From JBKBMT01 sp046295655 (GTDB lineage: Bacteria > Pseudomonadota > Alphaproteobacteria > Rhodobacterales > Rhodobacteraceae), in assembly GCA_046295655.1 (NCBI GenBank), contig JBKBMT010000005.1:10906-74905 (forward strand): 64,000 nt of DNA, read 5' to 3'. Below the pieces are notes generated by a model, which did not search any database, was not told the DNA's origin, and saw only the letters and a list, made by a program, of their open reading frames with translations. Positions within the stretch are counted from its first letter, which is position 1. Every line of letters begins with the position of its first letter. The position numbers were made by a program, and so were the translations under genes. Shown piece after piece: positions 8,332-17,726 of the stretch.

Positions 8332-10263
8332 TCAGTCCCGCCCGGCCAGCAGGTCGGTCAACCGGACCGGCTGCGGCTGCCCTGCCGCCAGCGCGCGATA
8401 TATCGCGACGCCTTCGGCCACCCGCATGATGTAGGTCCGGGTTTCGGCAAATGGCACCTGCTCGACCCAGTCCACCACATCGGTGGCCGGGCTGCGCGGA
8501 TCACCCAGATCCGCGACCCAGGCGCGCGGACGCCCCGGCCCGGCGTTGTAGCCGGCCGCCACCAGCGCCAGCGACGGGCCGAATTCCTGTTCCAGATGGG
8601 CCAGATAGGCCGAGCCAAGCGCGGCGTTGTAGGCCGGATCGACAGTCAGTCGCGGCACATCGTGCGGCAAGCCCAGCTTGTCCGCCATCAGCTTCGCCGT
8701 CCCCGGCATCAACTGCATCAGTCCGAGCGCACCGGCGGGGCTGACCGCGTCGATGCGGAACTCGCTTTCCCGGCGGGCGATCGACAGGGCCAGCGGACGC
8801 GGGACGGCAAGCCCGTCCGGCAGGATCGCAGGATCCGGGAAATAGAGCCCGGGCAATATCACCCCGCGCGCCGCCGCCATCTTGCCCAGCAGCACTGCCA
8901 GATGCGCGTCGCCGAGATCGAGCGCAAGCGCCCCCAGCCCCGCCAGATCGCCGACCTCCAGCCCTGCGGCCAGGTGCAGAAGGAAGCGTCGGGCCAGCCC
9001 CGTGTCGCCCGCCTGATGCAGCAGCAGCGCCGCCTGCGTCAGCGACGAGCCGAAGAAGCCGGCCTGCCGCCAGTCCGGCAGATCGGGCGGGCCAAGCGCG
9101 GCCGGATCGAGCGGCGCGCCGATCCGTTCGGCGCTGAGCAGCCCGTAATAGGCCGTCAGGTGGGCCGCGCCCCGGCGATAGGATGCCTCGGCCTCGGCGG
9201 AGCGGCCGGCGGCCTCGTGTGCCCGGCCCTGCCAGTACTCGGCCCGGGATACCGAGATTGGCGTGGACACCGCCTTGCCCAGCGCCTCGAAATGGTTGAG
9301 CGCGCGGTCGGGATCCTGCATCCCGCGCAACGCCGCCCAGCCGGCAAGAAACTCGAGGTCGGCATAGGCCGCGCCGCCCGTCAGCCCGTGCGATGCCGCG
9401 ATCCGCCAGGCCTCGGCCGTGCGGCCTGCACGCATCGCCGCCCGCGCCAGCACCGCCCGGCGACCGGCCCAGGCCTCGGCCCGGCCCAGCCGGGACGGAT
9501 CGGCGGACCGGTCGGCCAGGATCTCCAGCGCCGCATCGGTCCGGCCCTTCCGGCTGCGCCAGTCGAACCGGGCATGCGCCAGAAGCGGATGGTCGGCCAA
9601 CGATGCAGGCACCGCCGCAACCTGCGCATCGACCCCGCTGCGGTCCTCGCGCAGAGCAAGGACCGCCTCGACCAGACGCTGCCAGTCGGCGGACAGAAGC
9701 GGCACCATCCGATGCGCCTCGGCCAGCCGCCCTGCCCAGAGCAGTGCCTCGGCCCGTGCGGGATGCCGGGCGGACAGCGCGGCGCCCTCGGCCGCCACCA
9801 GCGCCGCCTGATCCTCGGCGCTCAGCGAGAGCTCGGGCCAGAGGCGGGTCAGAAGCGCAACGGCCTCGTCGCCACGCCCCTCAGAGCGCAGCGCCGCGGC
9901 GAGGGCCAGAAGCCCGGCGCCCGTCGCCGGATCGGTCCCGTCGAAGAAGGCCAGAACCTCGGCCGCTGGCAGCCCTTCCAGCCGCGCCTCGGCACGTTGC
10001 CTGACATGGTCGAGCGCCGGCCAGTCGGGGCGACGCGCGGCAAAGGCCAGCACCTCGGCGGGAGCGGCCGCATCGGACCGCAGCCGCAGCCATTCGACGA
10101 CATCCGCGGCGACCGGGCCCGCCGGCGCGGCATGTTCCGCCGCCGCGGCCCAGTCCCGGACGGCCGCACGGGCCAGCGCCTCGGCCAGCGGGGTAGCCCC
10201 GGCGGGAGGTGCAGACAGAAGCAGAAGGGCCAGAAGGAGCGTTCGCAGCATGCGCGGCACCAT
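8332..10263 (-). CDS. Soluble lytic murein transglycosylase (Slt70-like)
   Basis: It cleaves the MurNAc-GlcNAc bond of peptidoglycan to form anhydromuropeptides in the periplasm. The 643-residue product starts [20 protein letters not shown], a clear signal peptide; an ATG four codons later (10251) is an equally possible start. A long alpha-helical, Ala/Leu-rich superhelix fills the middle. The C-terminal SLT domain has [20 protein letters not shown] with the catalytic Glu near residue 499, [13 protein letters not shown], and [14 protein letters not shown]. The gene is convergent with comM, only 10 bp away, and divergent from dapA. Confidence 0.93.
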   Translation of the reverse strand: MVPRMLRTLLLALLLLSAPPAGATPLAEALARAAVRDWAAAAEHAAPAGPVAADVVEWLRLRSDAAAPAEVLAFAARRPDWPALDHVRQRAEARLEGLPAAEVLAFFDGTDPATGAGLLALAAALRSEGRGDEAVALLTRLWPELSLSAEDQAALVAAEGAALSARHPARAEALLWAGRLAEAHRMVPLLSADWQRLVEAVLALREDRSGVDAQVAAVPASLADHPLLAHARFDWRSRKGRTDAALEILADRSADPSRLGRAEAWAGRRAVLARAAMRAGRTAEAWRIAASHGLTGGAAYADLEFLAGWAALRGMQDPDRALNHFEALGKAVSTPISVSRAEYWQGRAHEAAGRSAEAEASYRRGAAHLTAYYGLLSAERIGAPLDPAALGPPDLPDWRQAGFFGSSLTQAALLLHQAGDTGLARRFLLHLAAGLEVGDLAGLGALALDLGDAHLAVLLGKMAAARGVILPGLYFPDPAILPDGLAVPRPLALSIARRESEFRIDAVSPAGALGLMQLMPGTAKLMADKLGLPHDVPRLTVDPAYNAALGSAYLAHLEQEFGPSLALVAAGYNAGPGRPRAWVADLGDPRSPATDVVDWVEQVPFAETRTYIMRVAEGVAIYRALAAGQPQPVRLTDLLAGRD

Positions 10264-10398
10264 ATCCGCCCTGCCCGCCATCGCAACACACAAGCCCGCA
10301 AGCCCTCTGCCCCCGCTTGGCAAGCCCCCGCCGCGGGTCTAGGAAGGCGCCGGCCGCAAGGGCCCGAGTCGGAACCCGCGAAACCGGAGATGCGTGTC

Positions 10399-11274
10399 AT
10401 GTTCAAAGGGTCGATCCCTGCCCTGGTCACGCCGTTCAAGGACGGCGCGGTGGACTTCGACACGCTGAAGGATCTGGTGGAATGGCAGATCGCCGAGGGA
10501 TCGGCCGGCCTCGTGCCGACCGGAACGACGGGCGAAAGCCCGACCCTCAGCCATGCCGAGCACAATGCGGTGGTCGAGGCGGTGGTGCGCTTCGCCGCCG
10601 GCAGGGTGCCGGTGATCGCCGGAACCGGCTCGAATTCGACGCTCGAGGCAATCGAGTTGACGCGGCATGCCGAACAGGCGGGCGCCGATGCCGCACTGGT
10701 CGTGACGCCCTACTACAACAAGCCCACCCAGGCCGGGCTGATCGCCCATTTCACCGCAATCCACGATGCCACCCGCCTGCCGATCATCATCTACAACATC
10801 CCCGGCCGGTCGGTGGTGGACATGACGCCCGAGACGATGGGCCAGCTTGCACGCCTGCCGCGGATCGTCGGCGTGAAGGATGCGACCGGCAAGCTGGAAC
10901 GCGTGAGCCAGCAGCGCATGAGCTGCGGCCGGGACTTCATCCAGCTTTCCGGCGAGGATGCGACCGCGCTCGGCTTCAATGCGCAGGGCGGGGTCGGCTG
11001 CATCTCGGTGACGGCGAATGTGGCGCCGCGGCTGTGCGCCGAGTTCCAGGCGGCGACCCTGGCCGGCGACTATCGCACCGCGCTCGACTACCAGGATCGG
11101 CTGATGCCGCTGCACGAGGCGATCTTCCTCGAGCCGGGCCTTGCCGGGGCGAAATACGGACTGTCGCTGCTGGGCCGCTGCCGGGACGAGGTGCGGCTGC
11201 CGCTGGTCGGGCTGACCGACGCCACCAAGGCGCGGATTCGCGATGCGATGCGCCATGCCGGTCTGGTCAACTGA
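10399..11274 (+). CDS. dapA: 4-hydroxy-tetrahydrodipicolinate synthase
   Basis: It condenses pyruvate with aspartate semialdehyde, the first committed step to diaminopimelate and lysine. The 291-residue length is exactly typical. The Schiff-base lysine is Lys160 in [10 protein letters not shown]; the proton-relay residues are Thr44 (GTTGE), Tyr106 (TPYYNKP) and Tyr132 (IYNIPGRS). The ATG at 10399 is chosen because GGAG sits nine bases upstream; an ATG at 10390 would add three residues. Its divergent neighbour makes a murein hydrolase, so both act on cell-wall chemistry, but they do not share a transcript. Confidence 0.97.
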   Translation: MFKGSIPALVTPFKDGAVDFDTLKDLVEWQIAEGSAGLVPTGTTGESPTLSHAEHNAVVEAVVRFAAGRVPVIAGTGSNSTLEAIELTRHAEQAGADAALVVTPYYNKPTQAGLIAHFTAIHDATRLPIIIYNIPGRSVVDMTPETMGQLARLPRIVGVKDATGKLERVSQQRMSCGRDFIQLSGEDATALGFNAQGGVGCISVTANVAPRLCAEFQAATLAGDYRTALDYQDRLMPLHEAIFLEPGLAGAKYGLSLLGRCRDEVRLPLVGLTDATKARIRDAMRHAGLVN

Positions 11275-11515
11275 GCCGATTCGGCAGACCGGCACGACAA
11301 CCGACTGAACCGGTTAACATTTCCTGAAGGCAAGAACGATCCGTGGCCGGCGGGCCGGGGGCGGCACGGATCGTGCGCGGGGTATCGACAGTGCCCCGAT
11401 CAGGTCGCTGTCGTGTCCGAAAAATGGCGAAATTCCGGTGCTTCTTGGGCACAAGGCCAGACCGGCCGCCACAGGACTTAACCGGCCCAGGGCCGCACCG
11501 GAAAGGAGAACACCC

Positions 11516-12079
11516 ATGTTCATGCATGATACCGCCAGCTTCTCGGCCGCCACCCGCGTCCTTCCCGTCACGGGCTTTGCCCGCCCGGTGCGGTCGGGCC
11601 TGGCCGCCGGCACCCGGATCGAGACGGCTTCCGGCTGGCGCGCGGTCGAAACGCTGGCACGCGGCGACCTCGTGCATACGCTGGACGGCGGGCTGCGGCC
11701 TCTGGTGCGCGTGGACCGCGACTGGATCATGCCCGGCGCGGGGGCGCGCCCGGTGATGGTGACGGGCGGCCTTTTCGGCACCTGCGCCGACCTGCTGCTG
11801 CTCGAAGGCCAGTGTCTTGCGCTGGAAACCGGCAACCCGCGGCCCGAACATGCGATCGCGCTCATTCCCGCCGGCGCGCTGCGCGGTCTGCCCGGCATCC
11901 GGCCGGTCGAGCTGCGCGAGCCCCTGCAGATCGTCACCCCCGTCTTTGCCGACGAGGAGGTGGTGTTCGCCAACACCGGCGTCCGGCTGCTCTGCCCTGG
12001 CGCCGACCCTGCCGCCCCGGCCTGGTTTGCCCGTCTGGACGACGGCCCGGCCCGGACGCTTGCGGCGCAGGCCGCCTGA
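11516..12079 (+). CDS. Stand-alone Hint (hedgehog/intein-type) domain protein
   Basis: A 187-residue protein consisting of little more than a Hint_2-type module. The core reads [37 protein letters not shown], then [37 protein letters not shown]. In rhodobacteria this domain is usually fused to the end of large secreted RTX or polysaccharide-related proteins. Here it is free-standing and the usual Cys before the GT motif is replaced (RSGLAAGT), so self-cleavage chemistry is unlikely. The ATG has an excellent AAAGGAG site. The 240-bp upstream gap contains two TTAACC elements (near 11312 and 11478) but no clear promoter. Confidence 0.75.
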   Translation: MFMHDTASFSAATRVLPVTGFARPVRSGLAAGTRIETASGWRAVETLARGDLVHTLDGGLRPLVRVDRDWIMPGAGARPVMVTGGLFGTCADLLLLEGQCLALETGNPRPEHAIALIPAGALRGLPGIRPVELREPLQIVTPVFADEEVVFANTGVRLLCPGADPAAPAWFARLDDGPARTLAAQAA

Positions 12080-12125
12080 CCGCATACTGGACAGCGCATC
12101 GCGGCCGCCCTATCTCGGGGCGGCC

Positions 12126-12596
12126 ATGCAGAAGAAGTCAGACCCCAATTCGCGGCTGATCGCCGAGAACCGGCGCGCGCGCTTCGACTATCACATCACC
12201 GAGGATCTGGAAGCCGGCATCGTGCTGACCGGGTCCGAGGTGAAGTCGCTGCGCAGCGGGCAGTCGAACATCGCCGAAAGCTACGCCTCGGTCGAGGGGG
12301 GCGAACTCTGGCTGATCAACAGCTATATCGCGGCACTCAAGCAGGCCGCGGTGTTCGGCCACGAGGAGCGGCGGCGGCGCAAGCTGCTTGTTTCCCGGCG
12401 GGAGCTTGCGCGCCTGCATCAGGCTGTCGGGCGCGAGGGGATGTCGATCGGGCCCCTGGTGATGTATTTCAACCACCGCGGCATCGTGAAGCTGAAACTC
12501 GGGATCGCGAAGGGCAAGAAGCTGGCCGACAAGCGCGAGACCGAGGCAAAGCGCGACTGGAACCGGCAGAAGGCGCGGCTTCTGAAACAGGGATGA
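12126..12596 (+). CDS. smpB: SsrA-binding protein (trans-translation)
   Basis: SmpB carries tmRNA to stalled ribosomes. The 156-residue product is canonical: [58 protein letters not shown], and a basic C-terminal tail ([20 protein letters not shown]) that enters the mRNA channel. The start is the ATG followed by QKKSDPNS. It lies 46 bp after the Hint gene. The tmRNA gene itself is not in the window. Confidence 0.97.
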   Translation: MQKKSDPNSRLIAENRRARFDYHITEDLEAGIVLTGSEVKSLRSGQSNIAESYASVEGGELWLINSYIAALKQAAVFGHEERRRRKLLVSRRELARLHQAVGREGMSIGPLVMYFNHRGIVKLKLGIAKGKKLADKRETEAKRDWNRQKARLLKQG

Positions 12597-12660
12597 GCTG
12601 CGGCCCTTGCCTCCCGGCCCCTGCTGCCGATAAGGGGAGGATCGGCATGGGAGGGCAGGC

Positions 12661-13512
12661 ATGGCGGCAGACGATCCCCGGACGCTGGTTTCCACCGACT
12701 GGCTCGAGGCACATCTGAAGGACCCGGACCTGCGGGTGATCGACGCGTCCTGGTATCTGCCGGCGATGGGCCGCGACGGCCGCGCCGAATACGAGGCCGC
12801 CCACATTCCGAACGCCCGGTTCTTCGACATCGACGAGATCTCGGACACCCGCTCGCCGCTGCCGCACATGGCCCCGCCGGCGGAGAAATTCGTGAGCCGG
12901 ATGCGCGCCATGGGCATTGGCGACGGGCATCAGGTGGTGGTTTACGACGGCATGGGCATCTTCTCGGCGCCGCGTGTCTGGTGGACATTCCGCCTGATGG
13001 GAAAGATGGACGTGGCAGTGCTGGACGGCGGATTTCCGAAATGGCAGGCCGAGGGCCGCCCCGTCGAGGACATGCCGCCGGTCCTGCGCGAGCGCCACAT
13101 CACCGTGCAGCGCCATGCCGGGCTGGTGAAGGATGTGACCCAGGTTGCGCAGGCGGCCAAGCTTGGCGCAGCCGAGATCATTGACGCGCGGCCCGCGGGT
13201 CGTTTCCGCGGCGACGAACCCGAGCCTCGGCCGGGTCTGCGGCCCGGACATATTCCGGGCTCCAGGAACCTGCCCTATGCCGAAGTCTTGAACGGCGACG
13301 GAACCATGAAGGATCCAGAGGCGCTGCGCGCGGCCTTCCGGGCCGCCGGCGTGGACCTGTCGCGCCCGGCGATCACCACCTGCGGTTCCGGTGTTTCGGC
13401 CGCGATCCTCAGCCTTGCGCTCGAACGGCTGGGGCATCGCGATCACGCGCTTTACGACGGATCCTGGGCCGAATGGGGCGCCTACGACGATCTGAAGGTC
13501 GAAAGGGGCTGA
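12661..13512 (+). CDS. sseA: 3-mercaptopyruvate sulfurtransferase
   Basis: It transfers sulfur from 3-mercaptopyruvate to thiol acceptors or cyanide. The 283-residue protein has two rhodanese domains: an inactive N-terminal one (VIDASWYLPAMGRDGRAEYE, VVVYDGMGIFSAPRVWW) and a catalytic C-terminal one. The active-site loop is CGSGVSA with Cys241; the CGSG start distinguishes mercaptopyruvate from thiosulfate sulfurtransferases. The aminotransferase gene starts four bases after the stop, a tight operon. A transaminase can make mercaptopyruvate from cysteine, so the pair may work in cysteine catabolism, and the downstream MBL enzyme could belong to the same sulfur route (inference). Confidence 0.93.
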   Translation: MAADDPRTLVSTDWLEAHLKDPDLRVIDASWYLPAMGRDGRAEYEAAHIPNARFFDIDEISDTRSPLPHMAPPAEKFVSRMRAMGIGDGHQVVVYDGMGIFSAPRVWWTFRLMGKMDVAVLDGGFPKWQAEGRPVEDMPPVLRERHITVQRHAGLVKDVTQVAQAAKLGAAEIIDARPAGRFRGDEPEPRPGLRPGHIPGSRNLPYAEVLNGDGTMKDPEALRAAFRAAGVDLSRPAITTCGSGVSAAILSLALERLGHRDHALYDGSWAEWGAYDDLKVERG

Positions 13513-13516
13513 GCCG

Positions 13517-14698
13517 ATGTTCGAGACGCTGAAGCCGCAGCCGGCAGACAAGATCCTCGAACTGATGGCGATGTTCCGTGACGACCCGAGGCCGGGCAAG
13601 ATCGACCTCGGCGTGGGCGTCTACAAGGACGCATCGGGACGGACGCCGGTGATGCGCGCGGTCAAGACCGCCGAGCGCCGCCTGTGGGAACGGGAGGACA
13701 CCAAGACCTACACCGCCCTGACCGGCGATGCCGGTTTTCACGGCGCGATGGCGGGCCTTGTCCTCGGCGCGCCGCCGTCGGACCGCATCGCGGCGGCAGC
13801 GACGCCGGGGGGCACCGGCGCGATCCGGCAGGCATTGGAGCTCGTCCGCATCGCAAGTCCGGGTGCCACCGTATGGATGTCGGATCCCACCTGGCCGAAC
13901 CACCCGGCCATCGTCGCGGCCCTCGGCCTCGGCGCCCGCAGCTACCGCTATTTCGACGCCGAGACCGGGGGCGTGGACGTGCCCGCGATGCTGTCCGATC
14001 TGGAACGGGCGAGGCCGGGCGACCTGGTGCTTCTGCACGGCTGCTGCCACAACCCGACCGGCGCGAACCTGAAGCCGGGCGACTGGGAGGCAGTTGCGGC
14101 GGTCCTTGAGCGCTCTGGCGCCACACCGCTCGTCGATCTGGCCTACCAGGGTTTCGGCGACGGGCTGGAGGCCGATGCGGCCGGCACGCGGATCGTTGCC
14201 GAACGCCTGCCCGAGGTCCTGATCGCGGCCTCCTGTTCGAAGAACTTCGGGATCTACCGGGAACGCACCGGGGTGCTGCTGGCGCTGACGCCCGTCGGAA
14301 CCAAGACCGGCGTGCTACAGGGAAACCTTGCCGCGCTCAATCGGCTGAACTTCAGCTTCCCGCCCGATCACGGGGCGCGACTTGTCACCATGATCCTGAC
14401 CGACCCCGACCTGCGCGCGGAGTGGGAGGCGGAACTGGAGGCGGTCCGGCTGTCGATGCTTGGGCTGCGCGAGCAACTGGCGCGCGAGCTGCGCGCGCAG
14501 ACCGGATCGGACCGCTTCGGCTTCATCGCCCAGCATCGCGGCATGTTCTCGCGCCTCGGTCTGTCACCGGCGCAGGTTGCGAGGCTTCGCGGCGAACATG
14601 CGATCTATGTCGTTGGCGATTCGCGCATCAACATCGCCGGGCTGAATCACGAGACGGTTCCGACGCTTGCGCGCGCGGTCGCGGCAGTCGGCGGTTGA
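13517..14698 (+). CDS. Aromatic/aspartate aminotransferase (class I, TyrB/AspC type)
   Basis: A PLP-dependent transaminase of 393 residues in subgroup Ialpha. The N-terminus MFETLKPQPADKILELMAMF and PGKIDLGVGVYKD are typical. The cofactor region shows HGCCHNPTGANL, the PLP-binding DLAYQGFG, and the Schiff-base lysine Lys242 in SCSKNFGIYRERTG. A C-terminal RINIAGLN motif contains the Arg that binds the substrate alpha-carboxylate. Aspartate versus aromatic preference cannot be fixed from sequence. It is operonic with sseA. Confidence 0.92.
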   Translation: MFETLKPQPADKILELMAMFRDDPRPGKIDLGVGVYKDASGRTPVMRAVKTAERRLWEREDTKTYTALTGDAGFHGAMAGLVLGAPPSDRIAAAATPGGTGAIRQALELVRIASPGATVWMSDPTWPNHPAIVAALGLGARSYRYFDAETGGVDVPAMLSDLERARPGDLVLLHGCCHNPTGANLKPGDWEAVAAVLERSGATPLVDLAYQGFGDGLEADAAGTRIVAERLPEVLIAASCSKNFGIYRERTGVLLALTPVGTKTGVLQGNLAALNRLNFSFPPDHGARLVTMILTDPDLRAEWEAELEAVRLSMLGLREQLARELRAQTGSDRFGFIAQHRGMFSRLGLSPAQVARLRGEHAIYVVGDSRINIAGLNHETVPTLARAVAAVGG

Positions 14699-14758
14699 AG
14701 ATCCATCGGGCAGGACATATCTTGGAGCGCGAATGTTTGCTGCGCCGAGAGGTTTTCG

Positions 14759-15655
14759 ATGTTTCACCGCACCAGCCCGTCGCGGGGCCACGGATCACCG
14801 CGCGTCACCGGCTTTCATGACCCCGACACCGGCAGCATCCAGTATGTCGTGGACGATCCCGAAACCGGCGCCGCTGCACTGATCGACATCGTTCTGGACT
14901 ACGACCCCGAGGCTGGTCGGGTCCGCCACGACAGCGCGAAGGTGGCGCTCGACTTCGTCCGGCGCGAGGGGCTGACGCTGGAGTGGATCCTCGACACGCA
15001 TCCGCATGCCGATCACCTGATGGCCGCCGCCTGGCTGAAGGAACAGACCGGCGCGCCCATCGGCATCGGGGCCAAGGTGCGCGAGATCGCCCGGATGTGG
15101 GAAAAGATCTACAACATGCCCGGGGCCTTCGACCCGGAGCGGGATTTTGACCGGCTGTTCGCGGACGGCGACACGTTCCGGATCGGGTCGCTGCCGGTGC
15201 GGGTGATGCTGTCACCCGGGCATACGCTCGGCTCGGTCACCTATGTCGTCGGCTCCGATGCCGCCTTCGTCCACGATACACTGATGCATGTCGATGTCGG
15301 CAGCTCCCGTGCGGACTTCCCCGGCGGGGACGCCGGACAGCTGTGGGACTCGATCCAGCGGATCCTCGAGCTTCCCGAGGCCACACGGCTGTTCGTCGGG
15401 CACGATTATCCGCCCGTGGAGGGCCGCGAGGAAGCGGCCTGGGAGGCCACGGTCGCCGAACATCGGTCCCGCAACCCGCACGTGAACGGCAAGACGCGGA
15501 ACGATTTCGTTGCCTTGCGCAAGGCGCGGGATGCCGACCTGCCGCTGCCCGACCGGATGCTCGCCGCCCTGCAGATCAACCTCCGCGGCGGCCGCCTGCC
15601 GGTGCCAGAGAGCGACGGACACAGCCACATCCGCATTCCGCTGGGCAAGTTCTGA
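14759..15655 (+). CDS. MBL-fold metallo-hydrolase, persulfide-dioxygenase (Blh/ETHE1)-like
   Basis: A 298-residue metallo-beta-lactamase-fold protein. The metal motif HxHxDH is THPHADHL (His81, His83, Asp85, His86); the second-shell residues follow in LSPGHTLGSVTYVVG, DTLMHVDVGSSRADFPGGDA and LFVGHDYPP. The DVGSSRADFPGGDA segment closely matches ETHE1/Blh enzymes, which oxidise glutathione or other persulfides with a single iron. It follows sseA and an aminotransferase on the same strand, which supports a sulfur-oxidation role. The ATG is preceded by AGAGG. A strong hairpin terminates the run 17 bp after the stop. Confidence 0.88.
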   Translation: MFHRTSPSRGHGSPRVTGFHDPDTGSIQYVVDDPETGAAALIDIVLDYDPEAGRVRHDSAKVALDFVRREGLTLEWILDTHPHADHLMAAAWLKEQTGAPIGIGAKVREIARMWEKIYNMPGAFDPERDFDRLFADGDTFRIGSLPVRVMLSPGHTLGSVTYVVGSDAAFVHDTLMHVDVGSSRADFPGGDAGQLWDSIQRILELPEATRLFVGHDYPPVEGREEAAWEATVAEHRSRNPHVNGKTRNDFVALRKARDADLPLPDRMLAALQINLRGGRLPVPESDGHSHIRIPLGKF

Positions 15656-15671
15656 TCCGGGCCGAAAGCGA

Positions 15672-15697
15672 AGGGCCCGGGCAGCGGCCCGGGCCCT
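15672..15697. terminator. Bidirectional hairpin terminator between MBL gene and amtB
   Basis: A perfect 11-bp inverted repeat (AGGGCCCGGGC, positions 15672-15682, and its complement at 15687-15697) with a four-base loop. It has no long T-run on either strand. It sits between two convergent genes, 17 bp after one stop and 20 bp after the other. Confidence 0.75.
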
Positions 15698-15717
15698 CGC
15701 GGTGGCATGTCGGCGGA

Positions 15718-17100
15718 TCAGCCCTTCTGGAACTCGGGGTAGGCCTCCATCCCCAGTTCCGCCATGTCCAGCCCGTTGATCTCGGTCTCCTTATCGACCC
15801 GCAGGCCCATGACCGCCTTCAGGACGATCCAGACCACGGCGGAGGCGATCACCGTGAAGGCGCCCACGATCACGATCGAGATGATCTGGGTGGCAAAGGA
15901 TGCCTCGTCGTTCGTAAGGACGACCGCAATCGTACCCCAGATACCGGCGAACAGGTGCACCGGGATCGCGCCCACCACATCGTCGATCTTCAGCCGGTCG
16001 AGGAACGGCACCGCAAAGACCACGATCACCCCGCCGACGGCACCGATCAAGGTGGCCTGGCCCAGCGTCGGGGTCAGCGGTTCGGCGGTGATCGACACAA
16101 GCCCCGCGAGCGCCCCGTTCAGAATGAAGGTCAGGTCGGGCTTCTTGTAGAGCAGTTGCGTCAGGACCAGCGCCGCGATTACACCACCGGCCGCGGCGGC
16201 ATTGGTGTTGGCAAAGATACGGCTGACATCGGCAACGTCACCCACCGTTCCCATGGCCAGCTGCGAGCCGCCGTTGAAGCCGAACCAACCAAGCCAGAGG
16301 ATGAACGTGCCCAGCGTGGCAAGCGCGAGGTTCGAACCCGGGATCGGCACGACGCGGCCGTCCTTGGCGTATTTCCCGATCCGCGGCCCCAGCAGGATGG
16401 CGCCCGTGAGCGCGGCCCAGCCGCCAACCGAGTGCACCACGGTCGAGCCCGCGAAGTCGAGGAAACCCATTTCGTCCAGGAACCCCTCGCCCCACTTCCA
16501 GCTGGCCTGAATCGGATAGATCAGCGCGGTAAGGAAGATGGTGAAGATCAGGAACGGCCACAGCTTGATGCGTTCGGCAAGCGCGCCCGACACGATCGAG
16601 GCCGTGGTTGCGCAGAACATCAGCTGGAAGAAGAAGTCAGACCCTGTCGAGGCATATTCGATATCGTCGGCCGCATCCGCCGAAAGGCCAACCGCCTCCA
16701 GCACTGCGACCCCGATGGCGCCGAGGTAACCCTCGATCATCCAGCCGTCGCCGGGATACATCAGCTGATAACCGATCAGGTAGTAGAACAGCGCCGCCAG
16801 CGAGAACAACGAGATGTTCTTGGTCAGCTGCATGGTCACGTTCTTGGAACGCACCAGCCCCGATTCCAGCATGGCAAAGCCCGCGGCCATCCAGAACACC
16901 AGAAAGCCGCCGATAAGGAACAGCAGCGAGTTCAGGATGAACACCCCGTCGCGGGGCATCTCGAAGGAGGCGATCGCCTCTGCCACGGTTTCGGCCGCTT
17001 CGGCGGCGGCCTCTGCGGTCGTCGTGTCCTGCGCAAGCGCGGGCGCCGCGGCCACGGCCAGAAGGGTCGCCGCCCCGGTCAGTCTGCGAAGCATAGTCAT
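15718..17100 (-). CDS. amtB: Ammonium transporter
   Basis: AmtB conducts ammonium through the inner membrane and is gated by GlnK. The 460-residue product starts with a signal peptide (MTMLRRLTGAATLLAVAAAPALAQ), as is usual for proteobacterial AmtB, followed by an acidic linker and 11 predicted membrane spans. The signature FAGSTVVHSVGGWAALTGA holds the first pore His; the second lies in PVHLFAGIWGTIAV. The ATG at 17100 is chosen on the MTMLRR start; 17094 is an alternative. It lies 25 bp after glnK in the usual glnK-amtB operon. Confidence 0.95.
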   Translation of the reverse strand: MTMLRRLTGAATLLAVAAAPALAQDTTTAEAAAEAAETVAEAIASFEMPRDGVFILNSLLFLIGGFLVFWMAAGFAMLESGLVRSKNVTMQLTKNISLFSLAALFYYLIGYQLMYPGDGWMIEGYLGAIGVAVLEAVGLSADAADDIEYASTGSDFFFQLMFCATTASIVSGALAERIKLWPFLIFTIFLTALIYPIQASWKWGEGFLDEMGFLDFAGSTVVHSVGGWAALTGAILLGPRIGKYAKDGRVVPIPGSNLALATLGTFILWLGWFGFNGGSQLAMGTVGDVADVSRIFANTNAAAAGGVIAALVLTQLLYKKPDLTFILNGALAGLVSITAEPLTPTLGQATLIGAVGGVIVVFAVPFLDRLKIDDVVGAIPVHLFAGIWGTIAVVLTNDEASFATQIISIVIVGAFTVIASAVVWIVLKAVMGLRVDKETEINGLDMAELGMEAYPEFQKG

Positions 17101-17125
17101 CTTTTCCCCAATCCCCTGAATCGCG

Positions 17126-17464
17126 TCAGAGCGCATTGTCGTTGGTCTCGCCGGTGCGGACCCGCACCGCGGCTTCGACGTCCAGAACAAAGATCTTGCC
17201 GTCGCCGATCTTGTCGGTGCGGGCGGTCTTGCGGATCGTGTCCACGACCTGTTCGGCCATGGCGTCGCTGACGACGAGCTCAAGCTTCACCTTCGGCACG
17301 AAGTTCACGGCGTATTCGGCACCGCGATAGATCTCCGTGTGCCCGGACTGCGTGCCGAAGCCCTTTATTTCCGTCACCATCATGCCGCGCACGCCGATGG
17401 CGGTCAGCGCCTCGCGGACCTCCTCGAGCTTGAACGGCTTGATTGCTGCAATGATGAGTTTCAC
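17126..17464 (-). CDS. glnK: PII nitrogen regulatory protein GlnK
   Basis: A 112-residue PII protein that senses 2-oxoglutarate, ATP/ADP and glutamine state and blocks AmtB when nitrogen is plentiful. Both PROSITE regions are visible: the T-loop YRGAEYAVNFVPK with the uridylylation site Tyr51, and DGKIFVLDVEAAVRVRTGE near the C-terminus. Position directly before amtB makes it GlnK rather than GlnB. A 17-bp NtrC-like palindrome lies about 160 bp upstream in the divergent region, consistent with induction under nitrogen limitation. Confidence 0.95.
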   Translation of the reverse strand: MKLIIAAIKPFKLEEVREALTAIGVRGMMVTEIKGFGTQSGHTEIYRGAEYAVNFVPKVKLELVVSDAMAEQVVDTIRKTARTDKIGDGKIFVLDVEAAVRVRTGETNDNAL

Positions 17465-17623
17465 GTTGCCACCCTCTCTTGCCCGCCGGTCCCGCCATGG
17501 GACCCACCGCGACAGAAAGCGTGGCCGGCCGGCGCGTCACAACGTGACAGTCACCGGACGGGCGGGCCGAGACGGAAGAAACCCAGATAGTTTGCACAAA
17601 AATAAGTCTTTGCCGAAAAATTG

Positions 17624-17640
17624 TGCATCTCGCAGGTGCA
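17624..17640. promoter_or_regulatory. NtrC-like binding site upstream of glnK-amtB
   Basis: The sequence TGCAT-N7-GTGCA is 17 bp long and matches the enteric NtrC consensus TGCAC-N7-GTGCA except for one base. A further TGCAC half-site lies at 17594-17598 in the same AT-rich stretch. The site is 160 bp upstream of the glnK ATG, a normal enhancer distance. No convincing sigma-54 -24/-12 element was found, which fits reports that rhodobacterial NtrC can act with housekeeping polymerase. Confidence 0.6.
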
Positions 17641-17726
17641 GAATGATCTGACGGGGTCTCCACAAAGCGCGGGCAAGGCTGTATGGTCGGTTCGGCTGAT
17701 CGGGCAGAACAACGACAGGCGCAGCA

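Noticed and set aside
8272..11274. A 1000-codon plus-strand open frame spanning comM end to dapA
   Set aside because: Its first two thirds are antisense to the transglycosylase and give Arg/Pro/Gln-rich non-protein-like sequence. Only the dapA part is real.
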